Origin: Oceanobacillus halophilus
GTDB lineage: Bacteria; Bacillota; Bacilli; Bacillales; Amphibacillaceae
Length of the DNA stretch: 61,169 nucleotides
NCBI RefSeq assembly: GCF_003628505.1
Contig: NZ_RBZP01000020.1
Coordinates: 1 to 61,169, forward strand
Direction of reading: 5' to 3'
The position numbers and the translations under genes are program-made. The notes under the pieces were generated by a model. That model made no database searches. It had not been told where the DNA came from and was given only the letters and a program-made list of their open reading frames with translations. Shown here piece after piece: positions 51,845-59,916 of the stretch. Numbering within the stretch: position 1 is the first letter of the stretch; each line of letters begins with the position of its first letter.

Positions 51845-51881
51845 GTAACATATATATTACATAATTCAATATATATGTTAC
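51845..51881 (-). promoter_or_regulatory. Palindromic operator of the XRE pair
   Basis: GTAACATATATATT-N9-AATATATATGTTAC is a perfect 14-bp-arm inverted repeat that includes TATAT boxes usable as -10. It lies 27 bp before the XRE start. A further half-site, ATTACATAA, fills the centre. Confidence 0.72.
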
Positions 51882-51922
51882 ATAAATTACAAAGGAATAA
51901 TAAACAACTCTGCCCCGTTCGT

Positions 51923-51953
51923 AAAAAAGCGACTGCCCTTATTTCGCAATCGC
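51923..51953 (-). terminator. Terminator of the DUF5946 gene
   Basis: On the minus strand GCGATTG-N11-CAGTCGC is followed by TTTTTTAC; 28 bp after the stop at 51981. Confidence 0.82.
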
Positions 51954-51980
51954 ACCAGTTAGTTGAATGAGTAATCTGTA

Positions 51981-52430
51981 TTATTTTTCTAAATCCTTTC
52001 TAACTTGTTCTTTCCATTTTTTTATTTTATTTATCGCATTTTCCTCTCCAGTTATATAAATATCCTCTATCGTCATGGACCAATTTCTATATATACGTTT
52101 TCTTTTGTTATTTGGCAGTGGATTTGTTATTTTATCTATCTTAGTCATGAGATTTCGATCTTTTCTAAGAATATATTCCGTGGGCCACTCATTATCATAC
52201 GCTTCAGTGAATAATCTCACCATGAGCTTATACCCTTCTTCAGTATAGATAGAGGGGTGTTGAATCATATAGCAAGAAACGAGCCAAAAATGTAAAGCAT
52301 ATAATTCTGGGTCATTATGCTCCCAAACCAGTGGAAATTGAAACATCTCATAGCAGGAGAATCCATCTGTTTCCTTGGCCCTACATTCAATACATTTACC
52401 AAGAACCATTATTGTGTTATTGTCAACCAT
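51981..52430 (-). CDS. DUF5946-family protein
   Basis: 149 residues. CIECRAKETDGFSCYEMFQF, then LVWEHNDPELYALHFWLVSC and YMIQHPSIYTEEG are the DUF5946 pattern, with Cys and His residues that may bind metal. The C-terminus (ENAINKIKKWKEQVRKDLEK) is a charged helix. Function unknown. GGAGG lies 14 nt before the ATG, a long but usable spacing. Own terminator downstream. Confidence 0.75.
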   Translation of the reverse strand: MVDNNTIMVLGKCIECRAKETDGFSCYEMFQFPLVWEHNDPELYALHFWLVSCYMIQHPSIYTEEGYKLMVRLFTEAYDNEWPTEYILRKDRNLMTKIDKITNPLPNNKRKRIYRNWSMTIEDIYITGEENAINKIKKWKEQVRKDLEK

Positions 52431-52541
52431 TTTAGATAATTCCTCCGTATAAGTTAATTTTACTTAACTATATTACTCTTTAACGTAACGTAAAGGTCAA
52501 CATTTTTATTCATCTTCTGCCCTATTACTACAATAAATTTG

Positions 52542-52575
52542 AAAAAAAGTGCGTTAACTCATTTTGGGTTAACGC
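52542..52575 (-). terminator. Terminator behind the zinc-binding remnant
   Basis: On the minus strand GCGTTAAC-CCAAAATGA-GTTAACGC is followed by ACTTTTTTTC. It sits 34 bp beyond the stop of the DUF6980-like remnant and shows that a minus-strand gene was once expressed here. Confidence 0.85.
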
Positions 52576-52608
52576 AACCGATAGTTGAAGAAGAAAGTAT
52601 CCAAAATT

Positions 52609-52827
52609 ATAGTTTCGCACCACACCATGGACAGAAATCTATTCCGATACTTGACGTTCCACCATCATGAATAATTAAACCATAGTCCTTATTCTTCTCA
52701 TCGAATAGGATAATTTTGTCGGGACATTGTTTTAAAAGAGGTAATATAATGAAAAGCCAATGAACGGATGCAACGTCAAATTGAGAGTCTGAAAAATCAA
52801 TGTCTTCAATATTTTCATCCTTCTACC
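52609..52827 (-). pseudogene. C-terminal remnant of a DUF6980-like protein
   Basis: The minus strand reads DIDFSDSQFDVASVHWLFI, LPLLKQCPDKIILFDEKNK, DYGLIIHDGGTSSIGIDF and CPWCGAKL with a stop at 52609. The 'IHDGG...FCPWCGxKL' ending fits DUF6980-like small proteins. No start codon or ribosome site exists and a TAG lies in frame just upstream. The rest of the 600-bp gap (52431-53030) is otherwise empty. Confidence 0.62.
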
Positions 52828-53030
52828 GAATAATAGATGCAGGTGAACTAAATGTTCCTTTTAATCATCATCTTAAAAGCAACACGGAATTAAGTAGTGC
52901 CGAGTTAAAATAAATTGAATGTTGGAAGCCTGGGACTTTAGGGCAAATAATTTTAACTATTGGGATTGAACAATAGGAACTCCACAAGTTATCAGAGTTC
53001 CCATATTCTATTTAAAACAGCTCATATTCA

Positions 53031-53450
53031 CTATTTCCAGTTCTGCAGTTTTCCACGAAGTATTTTTAACTGAGTCATCAATTGTTCGTATTCAGCTAAT
53101 TCAATATTACAGGAACGCACTTCGCTGGAAATGGTTTGATTGATCGCACTTTTTTCTTCTAATGCCTTTGGCTGAATGAAAATAGAAACTTTCCGTTCAT
53201 CACTCGCACTACGCTTTTTTTTCACCCAACCATTGGCTTCCATTCTTTTAATCATTGGAGTTAATGTTCCCGTACCTAAATTCAATCGCTCGCCCAATTC
53301 CTTAACTGTTAGCCCGTCCTTTTCCCATAGAGCTAATAAAACTAAATATTGAGGATAGGTAATACCAAAGGGATGAAGTGCTTTAGAATATAGTTTAGTA
53401 AATTGGCTACTCGCCTCATAAATGGCAAAACAAAGTCGAACGAATGACAA
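53031..53450 (-). CDS. MarR-family regulator, OhrR-like, with a compromised 5' end
   Basis: About 139 residues. LCFAIYEASSQFTKLYSKAL holds the Cys that serves as peroxide sensor in OhrR; YPQYLVLLALWEKDGLTVKE, LGERLNLGTGTLTPMIKRME and SASDERKVSIFI are the winged helix. OhrR-type proteins repress thiol peroxidases and sense organic peroxides. No ribosome site precedes TTG 53450 or the far TTG 53513; the upstream DNA is antisense to a broken glutathione peroxidase gene. The native start may be lost, so expression is doubtful. Confidence 0.72.
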   Translation of the reverse strand: MSFVRLCFAIYEASSQFTKLYSKALHPFGITYPQYLVLLALWEKDGLTVKELGERLNLGTGTLTPMIKRMEANGWVKKKRSASDERKVSIFIQPKALEEKSAINQTISSEVRSCNIELAEYEQLMTQLKILRGKLQNWK

Positions 53451-53462
53451 GGAGGAATCATA

Positions 53463-53754
53463 TTGACTACTGTTTATGATTTTAATGTTAAAAAGGCAAA
53501 CGGAGCGGAACAATCGTTAAAAGACTTTGAAGGAAAACCACTACTTATTGTGAATACTGCTAGTAAGTGTGGGTTGAGTGACTAATTTAAAGAGTTGCAA
53601 GAAATCTATAATACTTATAAAGAACAAGGATTTGAAGTTTTAGGGTTTCCATGCGGTCAATTTAACAACCAGGAATTTGGAATTTGATAGTATAGAGGAA
53701 ACGACGGGGTTCTGCCAACTAAATTATGGGGTAACGTTTCCTATGTTTAAATAA
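53463..53754 (+). pseudogene. Glutathione peroxidase-family gene, broken
   Basis: AAGGAGG and TTG 53463 open MTTVYDFNVKKANGAEQSLK, then PLLIVNTASKCGLSD with the peroxidatic Cys. A TAA is at codon 41 (53583). Beyond it, FKELQEIYNTYKEQGFEVLG and FPCGQFNNQEF follow in frame, then a frameshift and IEETTGFCQLNYGVTFPMFK with a stop at 53754. The last third of the protein is missing. It is a clear pseudogene with three lesions. Confidence 0.9.
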
Positions 53755-53780
53755 CAGCGATTGCCCTATTGGACAATCGC
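53755..53780. terminator. Hairpin at the truncated end of the peroxidase gene
   Basis: GCGATTG-CCCTATTGGA-CAATCGC (53757-53780), a stem of the same type as the terminator at 51923. It marks where the peroxidase sequence stops abruptly. Confidence 0.6.
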
Positions 53781-53795
53781 CGTTGTTTACATTGA

Positions 53796-54224
53796 TTATT
53801 TAGTTCCTTTCTCACGGCTAATTCTCCGCTGGAAAAAGATAAAAATAGGTAGTGGAATAATAATCCATCCTAAACTTTTAACAAAGCTATTTAATGCACG
53901 TTGTTTTTCATTTTCGATTCGTTGTTCAACCATCACATCATATTGTCTCTTTAGTTCTTCTTCACTGATCTCTTCTTTTTCCTCATTATTTTCAAATTTC
54001 GGGTTATACTCTCTCATGTTTTTAAATTCTTCATAGGTTTCCGTATAAGTACCTGGGGAAACATAGTCTGCCACTGCCATAAAAGCAAACACCCCACCAC
54101 CAATAACCATCACCAAAGTAATAAATGCCACAGCATAATGATACACTTGTCTTATCACATCATCTCGCTCCTCATCATTCAGATTGATTACTTGCTTCCC
54201 GACCACAATCATAGACAAAAACAA
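53796..54224 (-). CDS. Uncharacterised two-helix membrane protein, N-terminus uncertain
   Basis: 142 residues: VYHYAVAFITLVMVIGGGVF and SLGWIIIPLPIFIFF are membrane helices around a charged, helical middle (EENNEEKEEISEEELKRQYD-like). The annotated TTG start lacks a ribosome site. In the frame one base away, GTG near 54264 with GGGTGAG opens TFIILGILLLVFFVF, a likely missing first helix, so a frameshift near 54215-54225 is suspected. Function unknown. Confidence 0.6.
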   Translation of the reverse strand: MFLSMIVVGKQVINLNDEERDDVIRQVYHYAVAFITLVMVIGGGVFAFMAVADYVSPGTYTETYEEFKNMREYNPKFENNEEKEEISEEELKRQYDVMVEQRIENEKQRALNSFVKSLGWIIIPLPIFIFFQRRISREKGTK

Positions 54225-54421
54225 AGAATACCAATAGCAATATACCCAAGATTATGAACGTCACATACTCACCCACACTTTACTTATAATCAATACTTAT
54301 TCGTTTTGAGAACTTCCTAATATTTATTCTCGCTCTTAAAACGTAAACACATGTATCTAGTTGTTAATGTTATTAATTCACAATTAATTGGCGACAGCTT
54401 CTTTTACACCACCTCGATTGA

Positions 54422-54625
54422 TTAATGACCTTTATCCAAAAGCAGCAGCAAATAACTACTTCCTAATAGAAAAAATGCAATTTGAGTTACAACGTAGACG
54501 CTAAGCTCTACTGTTGTTAGTTTTCTTTCCCTCTTGATTTTCTTAAAATGAAGATAATAATAAATGGCACATAGGAACAACACAACTCCTGATACCTGAA
54601 AAATAATTTCTATGAAGCCAATCAC
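54422..54625 (-). CDS. Small two-helix membrane protein
   Basis: 67 residues with helices IEIIFQVSGVVLFLCAIYYY and VYVVTQIAFFLLGSSYLLLL and a basic loop KKIKRERK between. AGGGGAGG lies 10 nt before the GTG start, which supports translation. No family recognised. Confidence 0.6.
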   Translation of the reverse strand: MIGFIEIIFQVSGVVLFLCAIYYYLHFKKIKRERKLTTVELSVYVVTQIAFFLLGSSYLLLLLDKGH

Positions 54626-54741
54626 AAAAATCTACCTCCCCTTAATGGCCTGATAGTTAAACAGATTCTCCCTTTACTATTTCTTCTTCCAGTAAACCGA
54701 TCCCAATAGCATTATATTTTCAGACTAAGGGCTTTAAGTTT

Positions 54742-55080
54742 TCAAAGGACTCCCAACTCTTTCTTTGCCATTTGTTCATACTCCTCCATGCCAGACACGA
54801 TTGCAAATTCAGCGATGGATACCGCGGATGCCGCATCAAGTTCGATAATATGCTCTTTCATCATTGGCCAGTAGTAGCCACCTGCTTCTTTATATGCAAG
54901 AATCAATGCTTCTAAACCTTCTTCTCCAAATGCTTTATAATTGAAAACAAAGTCAGTCGAAATATCTGTTACTTTAGCTTCGGTCCAGTCAATCAATCCA
55001 GTCACATTCGCATCCGTATCAATCATGATATGCCCGGCATGTACATCTCCATGAATTAGACCTGTTTTATTTGGCCACAT
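54742..55080 (-). pseudogene. C-terminal fragment of a macrolide phosphotransferase (Mph-like)
   Basis: 113 codons with [19 protein letters not shown] (catalytic loop HGDxHxxH/N) and [12 protein letters not shown] (DFG-like metal Asp), then helices to KKELGVL. This is the second half of an aminoglycoside/macrolide 2'-phosphotransferase-type kinase. The N-terminal lobe with the ATP-binding Lys is absent and the 5' neighbour sequence is unrelated, so it should be inactive. Confidence 0.8.
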
Positions 55081-55133
55081 TTATTTCTTTCCCACTATAA
55101 TTCTATTTGATGGAACTCCTTAGCAACAATGAA

Positions 55134-55244
55134 CTATAACAAAACCGAAGCACCAGCAATTAAGCCCATGACCAATCCAATTTTTATGCACCATTTCACT
55201 GTAATTGTCCATTTTTCACTTCCTATGGTAAAGTATTCTTTCAT
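55134..55244 (-). CDS. Small 36-residue membrane peptide
   Basis: ATG 55244 with GGAGGG 6 nt upstream encodes MKEYFTIGSEKWTITVKWCI and KIGLVMGLIAGASVLL. One C-terminal hydrophobic segment with a basic/aromatic front. The ribosome site is the main support; no homologue recalled. Between here and 55461 a second short hydrophobic frame ending TTKEQNSDE and TAA (55342) is readable but has no good start. Confidence 0.5.
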   Translation of the reverse strand: MKEYFTIGSEKWTITVKWCIKIGLVMGLIAGASVLL

Positions 55245-55461
55245 CCTATACCCTCCATCACTAAATTATTCTGTCTCATTAGCTTTTATTAAGTTCTTAA
55301 TATGAAAACTATTTCTTTCATTATTAAGAAACAATCAGGATTACTCATCGGAATTCTGTTCTTTAGTTGTTTTCACATACGCTAAGAAAAAGATTAAGAT
55401 CACGACACCTGTCAATAGACGTACCGAAAATCCAATTTACTCCCCCTTCTACTAAATTTTA

Positions 55462-55683
55462 TTATGTCCTCATTTTGTTGATTCTTTTTTTAAAAATAAC
55501 TTTCTTAAAAACAAAGTAAATTGGAATAAATATGACCAACCAAATGCCTAGATCAAGACTCCAAGACAACAGATTAAATGAGTCACTAAACATGTTGTAT
55601 TCAAAATCCATTCGTGCAGTTGCCCATTCATGAATTAAACTGGTTAATACGATCATTATTGTTACTGATACAAATCTTTTCAC
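55462..55683 (-). CDS. Small two-helix membrane protein
   Basis: 73 residues: SVTIMIVLTSLIHEWA and LDLGIWLVIFIPIYFVF are membrane segments; the end FKKVIFKKRINKMRT is strongly basic. GTG start with GGGAGCG upstream. Function unknown. Confidence 0.55.
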   Translation of the reverse strand: MKRFVSVTIMIVLTSLIHEWATARMDFEYNMFSDSFNLLSWSLDLGIWLVIFIPIYFVFKKVIFKKRINKMRT

Positions 55684-56030
55684 GAAACTCTACGCTCCCT
55701 AAACAATCCTGTACCAAAACTTGTTAAGAGTTCCTGCCTAAAAGAATCTACTTTTTCATACGCTGTAAAACAGTTAATGTTTCATATCTAATTGCACAAA
55801 CCTATTCTCCTACAATAAATTCTACAAATAGTAGTATTAATCCTTCTAGAATTATCGCATCCTTTAGCTTAAATATTATAGCTTATTATTTAAAAAGAAT
55901 ATCAACTGTTGTGCCGAGAACAACTGCTAATTTAATTGCTATTTCATTTGAAGGTCATTTTATATTACATTTTTAATAGGAAAAACAACATAAATCACCT
56001 TCTTATCATCTTCATTCCATTCCTGTGCTA
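55684..56030. other. AT-rich spacer, edge of the phage-type cassette
   Basis: No gene or strong hairpin. The sequence is AT-rich, unlike the higher-GC helicase gene that follows, so a boundary of the transferred segment may lie near 56025. Confidence 0.5.
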
Positions 56031-57308
56031 TCAGCTGTCTCCCACTCCCACCTCTTCAAATCTCCCGTACTCCTTCAAAAACGCTAACTCAATCGTCCCG
56101 GTCGGTCCATTCCGCTGCTTCGATAGAATCACTTCCATGATATTCGGCTTATCCGAAACCTTCTGATAGTAATCATCCCGATACAGAAAGGAAATGACGT
56201 CGGCATCTTGTTCAATGTTTCCGGACTCTCTTAAATCGGACATGAGTGGGCGTTTGTTCTGCCTGGATTCCACGCCTCTTGATAGCTGGGAAAGCAGAAC
56301 AATGGGCACCTGTAATTCCATCGCGAGCATTTTCAGCTCTCTCGTAATTTCCCCAATTTCTAAATCCCGACGATCCTTTCTTAAGGTAGATGGGGTAATC
56401 AATTGCAAATAGTCAATGAGAATCAAATGGGAATCATCCGGTTGATCGTGCACCGTTTTTCGGATGGTAGATCGAATCGTAGATAACGTATTTTTCGTGT
56501 CATAGATAGCTAGTTTCCAGTCAGATACTTCACCAATCGCACGAAAAGCGTGGTCATAATCTTCCATGGAGAACGCCATGTTCCGCCATTTCCCAGCATT
56601 AATGAACCCTTCTGAAGAAAGCATCCGTTTCAGCAATTGCTTCGTTCCCATTTCTAAACTGAAAACTAGCGAAGAACCTTGATTCTTGCAATGTCCCGCT
56701 GCTAGATTTAAGGCAAAGGCAGTCTTCCCAACGGATGGCCTTGCCGCCACAATAATGAGATCTCCTTTTTGCAAGCCACCGGTCATCTGATCGAATTCGG
56801 ATAATCCCGTCCTATTCCCTGTTTGAACCGGGGTTGAAGAGGTGAGCTCCTGACTGATTTCCATCAAGTAGTCATAAGTTGTCTTCTCCTGACCACTCGA
56901 ACCAATCTCTCGATAAGTGGTCAATTGTTTGATAAGCAACTCCAACCCCTCTTCACTGGGATCTGTCACATAACGCCTGGCAGATTCCGTCGTCTTCCTC
57001 AACCGATACGCATCAAAAATTAACTGTTCATGATGTTTCAAAGATGCCGTACTAGCAACAGACTCGACCATCTCCAACAAATAAGTGGTTCCCCCCACTG
57101 CTTTAATACTCTTTCCGAGCATCGTGGTCACTGTCACTAAATCAATCTTTCTATTCTCATCCACCGCCTTTTTCATCGCTTGGAAAATCCGTTGATGCTT
57201 CCGATGATAGAAATGTTCCTCCTGCACCTCCAGCCCTCGAAACAAGGAGCCATCAAGCATAATAGCTCCCAGTAACGTAGCCTCTGCTTCGTAATTATGA
57301 ATGTTCAT
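56031..57308 (-). CDS. dnaB: Replicative DNA helicase, phage-type DnaB
   Basis: 425 residues. The N-terminal DnaB domain (EAEATLLGAIMLDGSLFRGL) is followed by the RecA-like motor: Walker A AARPSVGKTAFALNLA (about residue 190), SLEMGTKQLLKRML, Walker B LILIDYLQLITPS, LSQLSRGVESR and DLRESGNIEQDADVISFLYR. It unwinds DNA at a replication fork. It overlaps the upstream loader gene by 14 bp. It belongs to a small replication cassette and would be a second DnaB beside the chromosomal one. No terminator was seen after it. Confidence 0.9.
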   Translation of the reverse strand: MNIHNYEAEATLLGAIMLDGSLFRGLEVQEEHFYHRKHQRIFQAMKKAVDENRKIDLVTVTTMLGKSIKAVGGTTYLLEMVESVASTASLKHHEQLIFDAYRLRKTTESARRYVTDPSEEGLELLIKQLTTYREIGSSGQEKTTYDYLMEISQELTSSTPVQTGNRTGLSEFDQMTGGLQKGDLIIVAARPSVGKTAFALNLAAGHCKNQGSSLVFSLEMGTKQLLKRMLSSEGFINAGKWRNMAFSMEDYDHAFRAIGEVSDWKLAIYDTKNTLSTIRSTIRKTVHDQPDDSHLILIDYLQLITPSTLRKDRRDLEIGEITRELKMLAMELQVPIVLLSQLSRGVESRQNKRPLMSDLRESGNIEQDADVISFLYRDDYYQKVSDKPNIMEVILSKQRNGPTGTIELAFLKEYGRFEEVGVGDS

Positions 57309-57630
57309 GATAGGCCTTTTCCTTCAGCAGTCTCTCCAACTGTTGGTTAAATTTCCTTTTCGTTTCTAGTGGAACCTGGCTTGCTTCTTCCTCCCATTTC
57401 TTCAGGTTGTCTAAGTATGTATTGGGTACTTTTGGATACACCGCAATCTCTGCTAAAGTTGGGGCAAAGGCGTGTGCGGCGACAAATTGAGATAGCTTAT
57501 ACAGCACCCCCTGGTAATCCATTGGCAGAAGGAAGGGAATCAATAGGCTTGCCTTTTCGTTGGTGAGTTTATATTTCGGATAAAAATTTTCTATCGTCTT
57601 TAGCACTTGAATCGCTTCCTCTCTCGTCAT
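57295..57630 (-). CDS. Phage helicase loader/inhibitor (G39P-like)
   Basis: 111 residues. MTREEAIQVLKTIENFYPKY and an all-helical middle with FAPTLAEIAVYP fit the N-terminal 'Inhibitor_G39P/replicative helicase loader' family of Bacillus phages such as SPP1. These proteins bring DnaB to the origin complex and hold it inactive until loaded. It overlaps the DnaD-like gene by 4 bp and dnaB by 14 bp, showing tight coupling. Confidence 0.8.
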   Translation of the reverse strand: MTREEAIQVLKTIENFYPKYKLTNEKASLLIPFLLPMDYQGVLYKLSQFVAAHAFAPTLAEIAVYPKVPNTYLDNLKKWEEEASQVPLETKRKFNQQLERLLKEKAYHEHS

Positions 57631-58475
57631 CCAACCGTAACCCCCTTCGCGCTCATCCCCTCTAGAAAGGAAAAACTCAATGATGTCTCGCTGACAGAAA
57701 ACTTGTCCTCAACATGAGAGGCACTACTCTGTTTATTCGCAAACTCACGAACCTGTTGAACCGTACGCAAATCTTTCGCTTCCCATTGCTGTAATATTTT
57801 CTCGATGTAGCTATACTTCTGCCCTCCATTTTTGACGGCCAACTGAATCGCTTCTTGGACAATTTCTTCGCCTATTTTCTCACACCAATTATCCAACCCA
57901 TCTTGCACAATTGGGCGAAGCGTTTCAAAATTTTGTTCGAACACCAGAAGCAATTCCTCGCTCGCGCCTCCTCCTCTTCTTCCTCTTCTTCTTCTCTTTA
58001 TTGATTGATTATTATATATAGAGTTAGAGATTGATTGGTTCTGGGATTGGTCCTGGAATTGGTCCCGGGATTGGTCCTGAGATTGGTCCTGGAATTGGTC
58101 CCGAAATTGGTCCTGAGATTGGTCCTGGGATTGGTCCCGGGATTGGTTCTGGGTTTCCTCCTCAGAACCATTCAAGTCACGATCTAGAAACTGATCAAAA
58201 GGAATAAATTGATAGACTGGCAATGTTCCCCTTTTTCCTGGTTTGTAAAGTATCAATTTATTTTTGACTAGTATGTTCCTAGCTTCTGCTACATGTTTCT
58301 TATCTTTAAATCCAGTCAACTTAATCAGGGTGTTATTAGGCACCTGAAAGCTTTCTTTGCCCTTTACCCAACTCTTCATATTTCGTAGCGTATACCATAA
58401 TAAAATACTATCGGACGGTAGGTTATTTAAAAATAAATAATCGGCAAATTTAATCATTTCTTTTATATTATTCAT
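57627..58475 (-). CDS. DnaD-like phage replication initiator with a Gln/Asp repeat linker
   Basis: 282 residues. The N-terminal winged helix (SDSILLWYTLRNMKSWV, NTLIKLTGFKDKKHVAEARN) is joined by a low-complexity linker to a DnaD-type C-terminus (IVQEAIQLAVKNGGQKYSYI, EKILQQWEAKDLRTVQQV). Between them lies a run of four-residue units of the type DQSQ/DQFQ/DQSR and a basic RRRRGRRGG patch that may bind DNA. ATG 58475 is preferred over ATG 58481 because AAAGGGAG then has normal spacing. It probably binds the origin and recruits the loader and DnaB. Confidence 0.82.
   Translation of the reverse strand: MNNIKEMIKFADYLFLNNLPSDSILLWYTLRNMKSWVKGKESFQVPNNTLIKLTGFKDKKHVAEARNILVKNKLILYKPGKRGTLPVYQFIPFDQFLDRDLNGSEEETQNQSRDQSQDQSQDQFRDQFQDQSQDQSRDQFQDQSQNQSISNSIYNNQSIKRRRRGRRGGGASEELLLVFEQNFETLRPIVQDGLDNWCEKIGEEIVQEAIQLAVKNGGQKYSYIEKILQQWEAKDLRTVQQVREFANKQSSASHVEDKFSVSETSLSFSFLEGMSAKGVTVG
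58032..58148 (-). repeat. In-frame 12-bp tandem repeat coding DQ(S/F)(Q/R) units
   Basis: About nine 12-bp units (on the plus strand GATTGGTCCTGG, GATTGGTCCCGG, AATTGGTCCTGG variants) encode a Gln-Asp-Ser/Phe linker in the DnaD-like protein. The units differ only at wobble or single positions, so expansion by slippage is likely. Copy number may vary between strains. Confidence 0.88.
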
Positions 58476-58648
58476 GGACATTCTCTCCCTTTTCCTACTA
58501 TTCTTTTTTCTTCTTTTTACTCTATTTTTTCTTCTTTTTACTCTATAAGTTACGATTCTTGTTCTTAACTGTCCTACCTATCCCCTGACCACTCCCAGCA
58601 GGTAACATAGATTCCTTAGCTACTAAAAAATGGGCAGGTAGACATTTT

Positions 58649-58819
58649 TTATTTTGCTTGATGTTGAATCCAGTCTTCCAGTACTTCTGGCAAGAACAAA
58701 ATCTTGCTGCGAATACGAAGATGGGGAATCTTATTTTCCTTCACGAGATCATAGACCGTATCTGTATGTACCCCTAAAAATGCTGCCGTTTCTTTCACTG
58801 TCATCGTCCGACGTTGCAT
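58649..58819 (-). CDS. Excisionase-like helix-turn-helix protein
   Basis: 56 residues: MQRRTMTVKETAAFLGVHTD, then TVYDLVKENKIPHLRIRSKI and LFLPEVLEDWIQHQ. This is the MerR-like HTH_17 (excisionase/DNA-binding domain) pattern with 'T-x-x-x-x-A-x-x-LGV' and 'P.x.R.....F....v..Wi'. A strong AAGGAGG precedes the ATG. It lies upstream of the replication genes on the same strand and may regulate the cassette or act in excision; no integrase is in the window. Confidence 0.82.
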   Translation of the reverse strand: MQRRTMTVKETAAFLGVHTDTVYDLVKENKIPHLRIRSKILFLPEVLEDWIQHQAK

Positions 58820-59033
58820 CGCTTCAACCTCCTTTCATATATATAATCGAAAAATATCGGAAGGAGGTGGGATTAAATTTGGTTATTTTTGGGTATTTTT
58901 TGGGGGAGTGGGGAGAGTTTTCCATTTTAGTTAGGTTTGGCCAAAGGTTAGTCCCATTCTTCTCTGTCACTTTGGTGAGGTGGGGGACTGATCCTTTAAT
59001 AGGCTTTATGAGGAAAAATAGAAATTCTGCAAA
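58820..59033. repeat. Spacer with a family B copy
   Basis: No gene. Family B lies at 58943-59000: GGTTAGTCCCATTCTTCTCT, GTCACTTTGGTGAGGTGG, GGGACTGATCCTTTA. Confidence 0.7.
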
Positions 59034-59070
59034 AAAATCACAAGTGTTATACAACAATACTTGTGATTTT
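59034..59070. terminator. Bidirectional terminator-like hairpin
   Basis: AAAATCACAAGT and ACTTGTGATTTT form a perfect 12-bp stem with A/T runs on both sides, so it could end transcription from either strand. Confidence 0.82.
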
Positions 59071-59328
59071 TACACTTTTTATTTATTCCAATTTAAACAC
59101 TTGCAGCCAAGTTTAAAGGAGCAGAAATTGGTGCTGTCCCAATTTTACTTCTCTATCACGATAGTGAAGGGAGGAGGGACTGCCCCATTTATGTAGCTAG
59201 TAAATATTATTATTCACTGTAGAAACGATATTTAATAGTGCTGCATCTACCAGTCTAGTAATTTAAATGTAGTTATCATACCGGCAAAATTAAATAACAA
59301 CAGAACCAGCCCTATACTCCCTACGTCA
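59071..59328. repeat. Spacer with a second family B copy
   Basis: Family B at 59132-59187: TGCTGTCCCAATTTTACTTC, TCTATCACGATAGTGAAGGG, GGAGGGACTGCCCC. No gene otherwise. Confidence 0.65.
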
Positions 59329-59694
59329 TCATCCACAACACTTTTTATACTTCTTCCCACTACCGCAAGGACAAGGATCATTTCTACCGATTTTCTGTTC
59401 ATTAATAACTGGTGATGAAACATTCTCTTCTGTGACTAAATCCTCAGATTCTACATACTCTGGCAATTTTTCTAGTTTTTTGCAGTAACGTTTTTCGTTA
59501 TAAGATTTCTTATTATTGGTAACATCAAAAATCTCCTCGACTAATACAGAAGCAATCATTTCTTTTGCTTCTTGCCTTGTATAACCAATATCCAGTAATC
59601 TAGTTAAAGTCCTTTTCGTACACTTCGGGTCATTTGCACTTAATTGATTATCTACCACTTCTAACAATTGAGCCTTTAACCGATAATTAACCAC
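59329..59694 (-). CDS. SEC-C metal-binding motif protein
   Basis: 121 residues. The C-terminus [21 protein letters not shown] is a complete SEC-C zinc motif (CxC-n-CC), as found at the end of SecA. The N-terminal 80 residues are helical ([20 protein letters not shown]) and resemble small Bacillaceae SEC-C proteins of unknown role. GTG 59694 is preferred since AGGAGGG has 6-nt spacing; ATG 59700 is the alternative. Confidence 0.8.
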   Translation of the reverse strand: MVNYRLKAQLLEVVDNQLSANDPKCTKRTLTRLLDIGYTRQEAKEMIASVLVEEIFDVTNNKKSYNEKRYCKKLEKLPEYVESEDLVTEENVSSPVINEQKIGRNDPCPCGSGKKYKKCCG

Positions 59695-59852
59695 TGCCAT
59701 CCCTCCTCGTTTAAGATCATCATTTCATTTTGGTATCATCCATAGACTCACGATTATCATTCTTATGGTTATCCATACGTTCTCTAAAACTTGTTACGTT
59801 TTTAGGTTATGATAACTCACTAGGTATGAAATTACCACACATTAGAAATGAA

Positions 59853-59907
59853 GTGCCAGTCCCCCACTTTTCTATCACTTAAGTGATGTAGAGGGACTAA
59901 TACTTTC
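59853..59907. repeat. Family B repeat downstream of the Rpn array
   Basis: TGCCAGTCCCCCACTTTTCT, ATCACTTAAGTGATGTAG and AGGGACTAATACTTTCAC. It precedes the first of three tandem Rpn units; related sequences separate the units. Confidence 0.7.
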
Positions 59908-59916
59908 ACTCATCTA

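Noticed and set aside
56031..57308. The DnaB gene as the chromosomal replicative helicase
   Set aside because: It overlaps a phage-type loader and DnaD-like gene and lacks the usual chromosomal neighbours (rplI, purA), so a mobile-element helicase is more likely.
58032..58148. Regular 12-bp repeats, considered as a CRISPR array
   Set aside because: The units are contiguous without spacers, in frame with the DnaD-like gene, and encode its linker.
58654..59196. A 180-codon plus-strand ORF
   Set aside because: Its left part is antisense to the excisionase-like gene, which has a strong ribosome site and a clear HTH; the remainder crosses a family B repeat and a terminator.
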